DNA from: Molossus alvarezi
Taxonomy: Eukaryota; Chordata; Mammalia; Chiroptera; Molossidae
Assembly: GCA_037176705.1 (NCBI GenBank)
Contig: CM073886.1
Location: 18,126,501 to 18,190,500, forward strand
Direction: 5' to 3'
DNA: 64,000 bases
In this document: piece by piece, positions 45,400-55,739 of the stretch
Numbering within the stretch: the first letter of the stretch is position 1
Layout: each line of letters begins with the position of its first letter
Notes under the pieces: model-generated
What the model was told of the DNA's origin: nothing
Database searches by the model: none
Seen by the model: the letters and a program-made list of their open reading frames with translations, nothing else
Position numbers and translations under genes: made by a program

Positions 45400-46176
45400 T
45401 TAGTTCTTTGTACTTTTATGCCTGACTGAATTTCTGATGTCTTAGTCCCATGTTGTCTCCTTTAAATGCCTTTCTGCCCTTCGAGCCCGTGATTGGAGGA
45501 CCCAGTGGTCAGCAGCTGGCCTGGGCCTCCAGCACCGGGGGTCTGGTCCCTCATGTGCTCTGAGCCACCAGAAAAAAACCGCAGCTTTTCCGATCAGAAG
45601 CCAAAGCCGGCATGGCTAAGAAAAAGCCTGAAAAATGGGCATTCAGTCACTAATGGACCAAGAAAGGGCCCGGATTCCATGTGGACCCCGCTCAGAGAGT
45701 TCGTCTTCCTCTCCTGGGAGGAGGCTGAGCAGAACACAGTGGACCTGTTCCAGGGAAGAAGCCACAGCAGTTTCCACAGAGGCAAAGAGAATCATTTTTC
45801 TTAGGTGTGTGAAGGTCCTCAAAGACTGAGGTAATAGATTTCTTTATTAAAAATTAATCTTCTTGTAAAACCATTGCAATACAATGCACTTTAATAAATC
45901 ACCCCACGCTTTCGAACACATTTATTATCCCTTCTCGGGAACCATGGAGCCTGGAGAAATTGGTGCTGCTGAGGGCACTGATGCTGAGCTCAGTAATGAA
46001 CTCGGCGGGGGCGGGGTGGGGGTTCGGTCTGGAATCTGCCGGTGGCGCGGATGTCGCATGGGTATTACAGTTGGTTGCCATCTATTAGAGAGAGTTGGAT
46101 CTTGCAGATCCCAGGTGTGTGGTTCTTGGTACCTCTGGGTTGGGAAGGGCCCGGCAGGTGGGACCGCAGCTCTTAC
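45400..46176. other. No confirmed gene; two open frames
   Basis: A plus-strand frame of 103 codons (45493-45804) opens with Met and contains 'LREFVFLSWEEAEQNTVDLF' before a stop. It is repeat-free, but I recognise no domain. The same DNA also has an open frame on minus, so coding is not shown. Confidence 0.35.
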
Positions 46177-46289
46177 CGTGGTGTTTTTGGAAACAGACAT
46201 ATTTCCGTACTTTCTAGAAGTTTCTGTTTCTACATACCCATCATTCACTGCCTGGGTTGTGGGAGCCTCCAGCTCTTCATGTGGGAGCT
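46177..46289 (-). other. Exon-like segment (weak)
   Basis: On the minus strand a pyrimidine-rich acceptor ('cttcccatctccccag') is followed by 113 bp open in one frame, then by a strong donor 'cg|gtaaga'. The frame reads 'LPHEELEAPTTQAVNDGYV' and then 'ETETSRKYGNMSVSKNTT'. I do not recognise the protein. Acceptor and donor words occur by chance often in 64 kb, and no partner exon is visible nearby, so I hold this as a candidate only. RNA reads joining this segment to another would confirm it. Confidence 0.15.
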
Positions 46290-46294
46290 CTGGG

Positions 46295-47115
46295 GAGATG
46301 GGAAGTGTTGTTTCTGTTTGGAGACCGGCACCCACCATCGGCGCCCGTGGCAGGTTAAGGATGCTCGTCGTGCATCCCCATTCTGCTTCCCTGCTGCATC
46401 CTTTGGCTTTGCTGTATGGGGCTGTCAGAGCAGGTGGGGGCCTCTGGAACACCTTGAGCCTAGGCTACTGGCTCCTCTCAGCTCTATTCCTACCTCATCT
46501 AGAAAGACCCCCCGACTTCCAGGTCCCCTAAGTTATAAAACCCTCTTGGTACCTTTGAACCTCACTGGCTGAAGCTACAGTTTTCTCTGCAGAAGAAACA
46601 AGACCAACTTCTCTCCTTCACCAGGTGGGTCCAATGGGTCCCCAAACCATGCCACCTGAACCCCAAATTCGGTGGTCATCTCCTATCTGAAGCTCTTTTC
46701 TCTATTACTTTTTATGCCAAGATCCAGGCTAAGAAAGATGCTGTTCCACTCTCTCTGTGCTGTCTTATTTCCCAGGAATACAGGAAAAACACTTCTTCTC
46801 CCTGTTCTCTTCCTCCCATGCAAATAAACGCCTGGGCTGGAGATCCACCCACCTATCAGTGAATCCTGCAAAGAGACAGACTCCAAATTCCATTTAGGGT
46901 TCAGCTGAGGACACCCCTTTCCTGGACTTCCTCCCTACTTTATTATCCGATGGGGGTCCTCCACTAGGGCATGTGTGTACATGCATATGTGTGTGTGTGT
47001 GTGTGTGTTGAGGTGGGTGTCTCTGGAAGCAGCCCTATGTCTATTACTAGAATTAAACTGGAGTAGAGAGCAGCTTCGGACCTTGGGGTCTGTGTGCTTC
47101 TATCCTGCCTCATGC
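46295..47115. other. No gene recognised; (GT)n at 46989-47008
   Basis: The GT microsatellite has about ten units. Long frames on both strands at 45884-46572 overlap one another and look like chance. Confidence 0.45.
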
Positions 47116-47179
47116 CCCGTACATTTCTTTTTAAACTGAGCTCCCTGACAAGCAGGTGTGGACACATCATGAACTGCTA

Positions 47180-47290
47180 ACTGATATCCCATTGTGGCTG
47201 GAACATCAGGCACTTTGGTTTTTACAGAGCCTGGCACAGAGTAGGTCATGGATAAATGTCTTGAATGAGTAAGCGGGTGAGAAATTAATG
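47180..47290 (+). mobile_element. L2 LINE, extreme 3' end
   Basis: 'agagcctggcacagagtagg' then 'tcatggataaatgtcttgaa' is the L2 end motif. Confidence 0.7.
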
Positions 47291-47599
47291 GGAGAACAAG
47301 TGAGTAAGCTGAGTATCTCACAGCTCAGGGCCCAAGAGAAGGTCCTGCAGGTGTTTGTCAGGATGGCAAGTCACCAAGCCCCTTAGTGAGAGAAGCCAGG
47401 CTGGAGAGGAGGGGAGGAGGGAGGGAGTTCATCAAGATGCTGGAGATACGAGCAGAGTCAGACAGTCATGCATCCTGTGGGCCATATCAAGTATGTGTCT
47501 TTATCATGTGAGCAGTGGGATCTTTGAAGGGTTTCAAACAGGGGAGTGATGGATAAAGATAGAAATAATCTTCATCATCATCCATATCAATAGTAGCAG

Positions 47600-47800
47600 C
47601 AAATCATTAGAATTGTCACCATTATTAGCATTATTGCCAACGACTGAATCGCTGCCGAGCCAGGCTCTGTGCTATGTGGTTTCCATATTGGACTCAGTGA
47701 TGCTTTCAAGCCTCCCATATTGTCATCATTGTGCATATGGGGAAACTGAAGCTCAGAGAGGGGAAGTGATGTGCCCAAGTAGGAGAGCTAGGGTTTCCTT
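47600..47800 (-). repeat. MIR SINE
   Basis: 'gccgagccaggctctgtgct', 'gtgcatatggggaaactgaa', 'gctcagagaggggaagtgat'. Confidence 0.85.
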
Positions 47801-47829
47801 GTAAGTTATGCCTGAAGAGTGCTTGCATC

Positions 47830-48570
47830 ATATGGCTCTCACATCCCACAGGGAAGGGGACACCAGTGGGCATTGCTTCCTGTTCTTGGGGGATCTGTAA
47901 ACAACTCAGGAGCTCCGCCTTCCGTCGCTCAGTCAACAGATGCCTTGAGCACCAATCGCACGCCGGGCGCCATGCTAGACATGTCTTCTGAAGCCCTTCT
48001 CTGAAGACACGTAGAACCTCCGGATTGGAGGCGGTCCAAGTCCATTTCTAGAACAATATTTTCCTCGACTGCCTGTGGGGAGGGAGCAGAAGAATAAGAC
48101 AAGGACTCGTTTCAAAGAGCTGTTGACGTGGGAAGAAGATGGAGAGTCTTGACCATGGAGGACGTCAGGGGACAGAACTCAGCGTGGGATTTAGGAACAC
48201 GGCTGGGTGTCTCCCCGTGAGTGTTGGACCCCGGTATCCAACAGGCACATCCCGTGTTATGTCTCGCATGCACCGTACACTCAAAGGGTCCCAGCAGGAA
48301 CTCCTCTCATGTTCCCAGTGTCAGTAAAGGGCTCTCCACCCACCAAATCCATCACCTTGACCCAGCTCTCTCCCTCATTCCCACCGCGCCATTAACGAGA
48401 TGCCTGTTTCCAGCTTCCCGTGACTGAATTCCCTCTCAGATCTCCTCTGCTCCCACCCCTCCTCTTCCCGTCCTCTCCTCTGCTTTCTCTCCATCCACAG
48501 GGCCACCCTCCTGCCCTGGGACTTGAGCAGTATCTCCCACCAAAGGCTTCCTGCTTCTGGCCATGCCCGC
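47830..48570. other. No gene recognised
   Basis: Unique-looking, with one old-repeat phrase near 47935-47985 ('gatgccttgagcaccaatcg'). Confidence 0.4.
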
Positions 48571-48574
48571 CCTT

Positions 48575-48900
48575 TTCCCCAGAGTGATCTTTCAGAAGCG
48601 CACCGCATCGGGCCACTACTCCTGAGGCCTCTGAGCGGCTCTGTTTGGCCTGAACCACAGGATGCTCCTGAGCTGGACCCTGGCCCCCTGCAGCCCTGCC
48701 TCCTGCCACTCATGCCCGTGAACCCGATGCTTCGCTAAGTGGCACCTCTTGCCTGTATCAGAGTTGAGTCTCCATGCCTTTGCACCCACGGTGCCTCTGC
48801 CTGCAACGCCCTTTCCGTTGGCCATGTCTGCTGGGGAAGCTCATCCTTCAAGATGGGATTTTAGTGTCTCAACAGGCACTTTTCCAGCACATTGTATGCT
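48575..48900 (+). mobile_element. L2 LINE fragment
   Basis: 'agagtgatctttcagaagcg' through 'ggcctctgagcggctctgtt' and 'ctccatgcctttgcacccac' and 'ctctgcctgcaacgcccttt' follow the L2 order in a GC-rich version. Confidence 0.65.
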
Positions 48901-48904
48901 CGAC

Positions 48905-50135
48905 CTGGCCCTGGGCAGGCCCTGGGCCTGGAAATGACTGACCAGACCTCTGCTGCAGGAGCTGGCTCTGCCTTAAACCCCTCCTCACGTCATCCATGGC
49001 TCACCTCCACCAGAGCACCCAGCTGTGTTCCCGAATCGCAGTTACATCCCACTCTGCTGAGGCAGCCTGTTCAGAAGCCAGTGTCGCCGCGGGACTGGGC
49101 ATTCGGCCCGAGGGCTGGTGCCCTCACCTGCGGTGGCTGTCGGGCCCGTGCTAAGAGCTGTGGTTCCGCGAATGCCTACGCTGTCACCTTGACCTCCTGC
49201 TGACTCCGTGGAACAGGGAGGAAGCGGCTGAGGCTCACGGGGTGAAAACAGTTGCCCGTGGTCAGTACTCAGACCACGGCCTGATGCCCATGTCCAGTCT
49301 CTAACCACCACGTCCCACTGCCTTCCTCGGCTCTGTGTCTCGGGCACTTCACATGGAACCGGTACACGGATGTTGCCTCAAGGAATCTGATGGTCTGAGG
49401 CAGGAAGAGAGGCAGAGTCTGCACTGCTTTCTACAGGCAAAGCGGACAGGCGTCTGGAGAGAGGCGGGGCGAGGACGGACCCTCCATGTGGCCCCTGCTG
49501 GTGGTTGGACTATGCGGGGGGTGGTCATTGTTCACCAGCCTGAGAGCAGCAGCCGCTCAGGCCTGCGGACACCGGGGAGGGAGCCGCCCCAGCCGTTTCT
49601 AGAACACGTGCCACAGATGTTTCCTCTGGCTCCACCTGTGTGCTCGCCTGTGGGTGGTCAGAGGGTGCCTGGCAATGCGCTTTGTGAGGGGGACATTTCC
49701 CTGTGAAAGGGACGTGGCATCTTCCTGCTGAAGGGCGCCACAGCGTCGACCAGGGTCGCAGCCTCCTGGGTGACACTGCCTGCCCCAGGGCCTCCCAGCC
49801 CATGGCTTCCAGTGGATGGATAGTCCACCCGCCGGCCTCCGTCCAGAGATGCCCCCCAGGACCTCTGCGGCCGTAACCCTAACCCACCCATCAGGACCAC
49901 GCCATCACACGGCGAGGATGAAGTGACTGCACTCATCTCCTGCTCCCTTGGCCTAAGAGCTAACACGGAGCCATCTGGGCTGCTGCAGCTCGAAGCCATG
50001 CAGTCTGGACCCGTCCACCAGCTGGGGTGGGAGCTCGGGCTCTGTTCTCCACCATTCTCTTGGCCTGGTTGCTGCCAGACCACTCTGCCCGCCCAGCCAG
50101 TCCCGGCTGGCTCAACCCAACAGACATTGGGCGGG
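48905..50135. other. No gene recognised; GC-rich
   Basis: Long overlapping frames on both strands (for example 49335-49706 plus and 49658-50185 minus) are expected in GC-rich DNA. I see no domain. A weak MIR may lie at about 49200-49310 on minus. Confidence 0.4.
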
Positions 50136-50139
50136 GAGG

Positions 50140-50310
50140 ACATTGTAACACATCGGTTAAGAGGATGTTCTCTGAAACCAGACACCTAGGCTAGAGATTC
50201 TGGCTCTACCTCTTGTAATGTGTGAGGCCTTGGGCAGGTGGCTTGGCCTCTTGGTCCCAGGACTTCCGTCTGTACAGTGCAGCCCTGAATGTTTTGCTGT
50301 CACCCAACTG
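50140..50310 (+). repeat. MIR SINE fragment
   Basis: 'catcggttaagaggatgttc', 'tgaaaccagacacctaggct' and 'gtgaggccttgggcaggtgg' follow MIR order. Confidence 0.6.
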
Positions 50311-50406
50311 TGAGCTCCGGTGCAAGGTGCTACAGCACTTAGGGCCAGTCCTGGCCCAGAGGAAGCATCCGAAGAGTACTGCTGACCCCACCATATCCTT
50401 TCATTA

Positions 50407-52286
50407 TAGTCGGCCCTCGTTCATCGCGGTTCATCAGTTCCAGACTCTACCGCGATAAATGCATTTCCGCGAAGTAGGATTCTTTATTTATAAATCGAAT
50501 ATTTTCACAGTTAGAGCATAGGAAACCTGTTTACGACCTTCTAAATACATTTTTTAACATTATTAGAGCCCTCTAGACACAAAATAACACCCTTTAGTCA
50601 CCATTACACTCACATTACCCAATATATTAGACAAAATAAGACATATTAGATGTTACAAATATCATATTATTATTGTACATTTAATTACACACATACACAG
50701 TTCTTACACACAACCACTAACCTATGAAAATAGTGTGACTTGTTCAACGATGAAGTGATGAAGATGAAAAGGTGTACTGCATAGCAGAGAAGAGCAAGGT
50801 TACTGCTCCTCTGCAGGCAAACCTCAGTAGGAGAGTCTTCAGGTGGTGCAGTATCTTCAGCAGGTGCATCATCATCTTCCGCTGAAGGAGCACTAGGAGT
50901 AGGCAGTGGGTGTCTGGGTGCTTGGCTGAAGAACATTGTGATAGGCAGTTGCCTGCACTGTCTTTTCATATGCGTGAGGAGGCTTTTGTAGGGTTCTATG
51001 GCTCCATCAAGTGCATCCAGAACCACAATGCATGCATCGTTTGTGGGTCCCATTCGCCAATCATGTCCTGTACCACCTTAATAGTTCTCACGACTTGCGA
51101 GACACACTCAAGTGTAAGGCCAGCTTCCTCCTCCTGACCCCCAGGAACGTCTGGCTGCTCTTCCTCCTCCTCACTCACAGACTTAGTCATCTCCACCAGA
51201 TCCTCGACAGTTAAGGACACCTGTTCTGGATGATACTCACCCTCCTCAAGGATCTTCTGGAACGTGTTGTTCACATAGTCCTCTGCTGCAGGCTGGTCAG
51301 CAGAGGCAGCTTCTCCTTGGAGAACGACTCTTCAGATGATACCTCTTCTGGAACTTCTCGAACCAACCCTTGCTCTCTGTGAAATCCATGAACGTTGCAG
51401 TAGAGGGTCCTGGCTGAGTTTGTCCACCGTAAAGCACTGATGGAGCTGCCTCACCTTCTCCAGGATGACCAGCGAATCCAACGGAACATTTTTCTTGCGG
51501 CTGTCACTGATCCAAAGGGCTAGGGCAGACTCCGTTTTCACTATGAACCTATTACGACTTGTCACAATGCACTTTGATTCCTTGTTGAAAGAGACAGCAG
51601 CTGTTGCACGGATGTTCTTTTCATCTTTACGGATGGAGTGAATGGTAGACTCACTCAAGTCATAATGGCGGGCAACCTCCATGATTTTCTTGCCATCTTT
51701 GATCATATCCAAGAGTTTCACCTTCTCCTGGATGGTAAACATCTTCCTCCAGTGCTTAGTTTCATCGTCAGAAGGCTTAGAAGAAGCAGCACGTTTAGGA
51801 GCCATCGTGGGGCTTAGATAAAAGTTCTCAGAAATTGCAAACACTTACAAGAGCAAAGATGCTTCTGATGCATAGCGATGTAGAAGGGTGTATGAGAGAA
51901 ATGAACTTGCATGAGGCTGAGCCAATCAGTGGCCAGGATAGGAAGAGGCTAGGATAGCCAATCAGTGAACAGCACACTCTGATTGGCTTGGTTTCACCAC
52001 ACCCGATTTTGGGGAAAAATGTTATTGCCCACACACAAGGAGTGGTTGAGCGGTTGCACCTGGCATTGAAGGATTTGCGGGGGTGCTCGCATACATAGGT
52101 CTACAGTCCATACATACAGTAATTTTAATTGTAATTGTAATACAGGGGTGTATAATTGACTCAGACAACTGAGCGCACTCTGTATCATTTTCACTGTCTT
52201 GATCAACTTTTCAATGAATATATTTGCAAAAACCGTGATAAAGTGAAGCCACGAAAGTCGAAGTGCGAAGTGGCGAGGGACGACTG
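50407..52286 (-). mobile_element. pogo/Tigger DNA transposon, internally deleted
   Basis: The 1,880-bp element has intact ends: 'tagtcggccctcgttcatcg' at left and, reversed, 'cagtcgtccctcgccacttc' at right, flanked by the TA dinucleotide (50405-50406 and 52287-52288) that Tc1/mariner-pogo elements duplicate. Subterminal 'gcgataaatgcatttccgcg' and 'cgtgataaagtgaagcc' are further matching arms. Minus-strand coding remains are a Tigger-type transposase with its catalytic core missing (separate entry). Full Tigger elements are longer, about 2.4-2.8 kb, so roughly 0.5-0.9 kb is lost. The ends are whole, so an intact transposase elsewhere could in principle have moved it. Confidence 0.93.
50685..51805 (-). 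pseudogene. Tigger transposase remnant: DNA-binding part and C-terminus, DDE core deleted
   Basis: The likely start is the Met at 51805 ('MAPKRAASSKPSDDET'), 13 codons inside a longer open frame, because this is where Tigger proteins begin. Next come a psq-type helix-turn-helix ('FTIQEKVKLLDMIKDGKKI', 'VARHYDLSESTIHSIRKDE') and the CENP-B-like domain ('ALWISDSRKKNVPLDSL'). Frameshifts follow near 51385-51400 and near 51335: the frames then hold 'SKGWFEKFQKRYHLKS' and 'LQGEAASADQPAAEDYVNN'. At 'ILEEGEYHPEQV' (about 51240), just before the usual first catalytic Asp, the sequence jumps to C-terminal text ('SLTVEDLVEMTKS'), so the whole DDE nuclease is gone. A third frameshift near 51050 leads to the tail with 'QLPITMFF' and an acidic-proline stretch. 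It cannot transpose. Product function, if any is made, would be DNA binding only. Confidence 0.9.
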
Positions 52287-52289
52287 TAC

Positions 52290-52640
52290 TGTTACTACAG
52301 TGAAGGCTGCATTGAACCCAGCTCAGAGCCCCACCCTGCTCAGCATGTGTAAGCCCTGGTGTGGCTCCTTCCACGCTGGCCTCCCCCATTCACCGTGGCT
52401 CGCTAGCGTGAGGCCTGGCACACAGTAGGCACTGTATTGCTGTTGGAAGTGCACTGAAGGTTTGCCTGTGTGAACTGATACACACATGGTTGAATGCCAG
52501 GTGGGGGGTATAGCACTAAGAGGCAGTGTTTGCCTTCGGGGACTACCCAGCCCTCAGCAGAGTCGTCCACAGTGTGACACAGCGCTGAAGCGTTCTGGCA
52601 GGGTGGGGCAGCAGGTCTTGTCTGTGGACAGCCTCAGGCG
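52290..52640. other. No gene recognised
   Basis: 'cctggcacacagtaggcact' at 52413 is the tail of a MIR or L2. The rest is unassigned. Confidence 0.45.
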
Positions 52641-52654
52641 CCATCCTCTCTGGA

Positions 52655-52760
52655 AGAGGAGTTAAGGTCGGCAGCCAGACTCCGACTTTGAATCCGGGTT
52701 CTGCCATTAACTGGTGGAAACTTGGGCAAGCTGTTTCAACCTGTATGTGCCGGGAGCTGG
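52655..52760 (+). repeat. MIR SINE fragment
   Basis: 'cagactccgactttgaatcc', 'gggttctgccattaactggt' and 'cttgggcaagctgtttcaac'. Confidence 0.7.
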
Positions 52761-52764
52761 AGGT

Positions 52765-53155
52765 GCTCACGTCCACGTTAGGGAGTCAGAAGCCATGGTT
52801 GAAGGAGTCAATTCATTTTCTCAGGTCATGGGGATGGGAGGAGGTGGACTCTGGAGTCTGAACCATTATTTCCTGTGACTTCCAAGGATTGGGGATGGGC
52901 CTCTGGATGAATAGGGACAGAGAGACGGTAGAGAAGGAAGGGGTCAGGGGCTGCTTCCCTCTTCTGGTCCCCAAGCATGCCATTCTGGCTGGCATGGAGA
53001 TTGTCTGTCTCTCTCCTTGACAGGGAGAGCAAGTGCCAGCCAGTGTCCCAGACTCTGGGGCAAAAGGCCATCTGGTGTCTCCATTTGTCTCAGAAAAGCC
53101 AGGGCACATTCCCAGGGCCCTTCTAATGCTCCCTCAGTGCGGGGGTGACTGCGGG
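52765..53155. other. No gene recognised
   Basis: Unique-looking sequence. Confidence 0.4.
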
Positions 53156-53159
53156 CTGG

Positions 53160-53340
53160 TCAGCTGCTTTTGGGGGTGATTGACATATGCAATTTCTCTC
53201 CTCCTGTCTGGCCGAGGTGTGAAGGGAAAATTGGATGTTGCTGAATAATTGAAAATGAAAATCCCTCCAAATTGATTCCTATGAAAACAAAATTGAGTTC
53301 CACAATTAGGCATCCTGCTCTGCAGGGCATCTGAGGCCTG
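53160..53340. promoter_or_regulatory. Possible conserved non-coding element
   Basis: Repeat-free, AT-rich and frame-broken, with 'gctgaataattgaaaatgaa', 'ccctccaaattgattcct' and 'ttccacaattaggcatcc' plus a 'gattgacatatgcaa' word (a TGACA and an ATGCAA octamer-like core). Compositional call only. Confidence 0.3.
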
Positions 53341-53344
53341 TGTT

Positions 53345-53820
53345 CCCAGCTGTGGGCTCGCACGTGGCTCTTCACTGGGTCCCTCTGACGTGGGACCCAG
53401 TGGTGTCAGAGGTCTTGGGGCAGCTGCACAGTGAGTACCTTACTGACCCAGAGAGTCACTCAAAGGGACCCTTGGGGCCTTCCTCCCTAGTCCCTGGCTT
53501 CCTGAGGTGGGCTAGCAGATTTCTCCTTTTTTATACTTCCAGGGACACCCCAGTGGCATCACCGCGTGCTCTGTCCTGGCTCATGTGTGGAAGGGCCTGG
53601 GGACTGGGCTCTGTCCTTCTGCCTTTCTCACAAGGAGGGTCGAGCTCTGGCTTTCCCTGCACTCACCACACCTCAGCATCATTGCACCTCCTGGTCCATG
53701 ACATGTGGCGATTTCCTACAAACTCAGGCTCCTAGCACATACTTGGTTTGTTACCTAGAGTTCGTGGATGGAATTCAGCAGGCCCATGAACCTGGATGGA
53801 AGAAAATTATATCATTATCT
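53345..53820. other. No gene recognised
   Basis: Unique-looking, GC-richer sequence without a domain. Confidence 0.4.
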
Positions 53821-53829
53821 TTTTGGAGT

Positions 53830-54060
53830 ACATTTTCTGTGGTAAAAACACATAACCTAAAACATACCATTTTAACTAATTTAATGTATGTAATTCAGGG
53901 GCATTAGGTGCTTTCCCAGTGCTGGGCAACCGACATCACTCTCCGGTTCCAGGACTGTCCCCTCACTCCTCATGGAAGCCTCATAGCCATCCAGTCCCCC
54001 CCCCCCACACTTCTTACCTAGATTTACCCAGCCTTTACCTGAAATGAACTATGCCCCTTA
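53830..54060 (-). mobile_element. Old L1 3' UTR fragment
   Basis: 'ttctgtggtaaaaacacata', 'acataccattttaactaatt', 'aattcaggggcattaggtgc' and 'tccaggactgtcccctcact' match the L1 3' UTR also seen at 43835. A C-run lies at about 53997-54007. Confidence 0.75.
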
Positions 54061-54183
54061 AGTGTGAGCTTCCAAACAAACAGCAACAGCATTAGCAGTC
54101 CCTGTGACTCTACCACCAGTTGAAATCTCAGATAGTTTTGTACCACACTGCAGTGTCACAAGCATCTCGGAAGTCCTTAACGT

Positions 54184-54386
54184 CAGGAGTTGGCAAATCT
54201 CTGCAAAGGGCCAGAGAGTAAATATTCCTGGTGTTGTGGTCCTTATAGTCTCAACTATTCAATGATGTTGGTTAGTGTGAAAGCAGACAGACACAAATGG
54301 GAGTGGCTATGTTTCAGTGAAACTTTATTTACAAAAACCAGTGGCGGGCCGGGCTTGACCTGTGGGCCATCGCGTGCTGACCCCTA
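54184..54386 (+). mobile_element. hAT-type MITE, complete copy
   Basis: Starts 'caggagttggcaaatctctg' and ends 'gcgtgctgacccctac', which pair as imperfect terminal inverted repeats. Inside: 'gccagagagtaaatattcct', 'aaagcagacagacacaaatg' and 'gaaactttatttacaaaaac'. Same family as 19298 and 54951. The subfamily name is not assigned. Confidence 0.8.
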
Positions 54387-54844
54387 CTTTATGCTCGTGT
54401 CCGCTTCCAAGTACTTTGGTTATTAGATCACCACTGGGTATTGTTATTTAATGTGTCAATGAAAAAGCACATCCATATGGTTCTATTACACACTTTTGAT
54501 ATCTGTATCTTAACATAAATTTCCTTTATCATTCTATGTATGTTATTTGTGCATTTACAAATGATATTCACCCAACTTCTATAGGGGTTCATGACGCAAA
54601 CAGGCTAAGAAGACCGAAATCTTTGACCAGTCATCTAGGCAATGCTAGAATATCTTTACAGAATTATGGAAAATGGTTTTCTAGCTTCTCCTTGCATACC
54701 TCCAATGACAGAGTGCTCACTACTTCCCAGAAATCCCATTTCTTTGGAAGGGAAACTGTGACTCTAACAGCATTCATTTTCCTGTTGATTCCACGTCTGT
54801 CTCTTTTAAACATATTGGTCCTGTTTTCCACCCCTTTAAAGCTA

Positions 54845-54879
<35 letters not shown>

Positions 54880-54880
54880 G
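54845..54880. repeat. (TG)n/(TA)n compound microsatellite
   Basis: Seven or eight TG units run straight into about ten TA units. Confidence 0.92.
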
Positions 54881-54950
54881 CAACTTATATGTTACTTCTA
54901 CACAATACTTGAAGACAGTGCTCCACACACCCCCAAAATTCCTCTCTCAG

Positions 54951-55050
54951 TTAGGAGTCAGCAAACTTTTCCTGAAAAGGGCCAGACAGCTTTCGGGCCA
55001 TGCTGCCCCGCTGGCCTGCCGTGTGAGAGCAGACACAGGCAGTGCTAGGA
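54951..55050 (+). mobile_element. hAT-type MITE, 5' half only
   Basis: 'aggagtcagcaaacttttcc', 'tgaaaagggccagacagctt', 'tcgggccatgctg' and 'gtgagagcagacacaggcag' give the first half of the element at 54184, in the same orientation. The right end is missing. Confidence 0.7.
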
Positions 55051-55054
55051 CACG

Positions 55055-55595
55055 CGAGGCTGCTCCGGAGAAGCCCAGCTGCCGGCCTGCTTGCCGGCCA
55101 GCCCCCACTCCCTGTCCGCGTGCGGTGGTGGCCATCCTCTCTGCACACGCACCCACGTGTCCAGCTGGTTTTCTCCTCCTCATCCATCCCACCGTCCACC
55201 CACTCAGCCTCCTGTCCACTCAGCTACCACACTTAGCTCATATGTAAATCATTTATAATTGCTAACCATGGTAATGTCTACCAAGGGAATAGTCAGGGCA
55301 GTAAAGAATAATGGTGGGCAGGGTAATTACTTTGATGGTGTGATCAGGTCACTTGGCTGAGAAAGTGACAACTTAGCCTAGAAATAAAGGAGGGGAACCA
55401 TGCAGCCACAGAATGCCTGGAGGTGGAGAATTTCGGCAGAAGACGCAGCCTGTAGGGGCCCCGGGCAAGGAGAAGTGTGGTGTGCCTGTCTGTTGGCTGA
55501 AATGAGAAAGAGGCACTGCTGTGTAACAAATTACCCCAACATTTAGTGACTCAATATAACAATCTTTATTATTACAGTTTCTTTTTTTAAATTTT
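55055..55595. other. No gene recognised; LTR-type remnant near 55515-55580
   Basis: 'gctgtgtaacaaattacccc' followed by 'atttagtgactcaatataac' is the edge of the LTR-type repeat seen at 15470, in the same orientation. Confidence 0.45.
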
Positions 55596-55609
55596 AATTT
55601 TAATAACAT

Positions 55610-55735
55610 CAATGCATATTATCTGTCTCCCCCGCTAGAATGTAAGCTCCACCAAACAGGAACTTTTTCTTGTATCCTCATTGCCTAGAAGTGTGCCAGG
55701 TACACAGTAGACACAAAATAAATGTCTCTTGTTTT
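55610..55735 (+). mobile_element. L2 LINE, 3' end
   Basis: 'gctagaatgtaagctccacc', 'ttgtatcctcattgcctaga' and 'cagtagacacaaaataaatg'. Confidence 0.8.
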
Positions 55736-55739
55736 GGGG

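Noticed and set aside
45493..45804. 103-codon plus-strand gene
   Set aside because: It starts with Met and reads like a protein in parts, but there is no homology I recognise and the minus strand is open as well. Not called as coding.
45884..46531. 215-codon plus-strand frame, and 175- and 176-codon frames overlapping it
   Set aside because: Three frames are open over the same bases and none resembles a known protein. Only the splice-bounded part on minus is kept as a weak candidate.
49658..50185. 175-codon minus-strand frame
   Set aside because: Low-complexity Ser/Pro/Gly content typical of GC-rich non-coding DNA.
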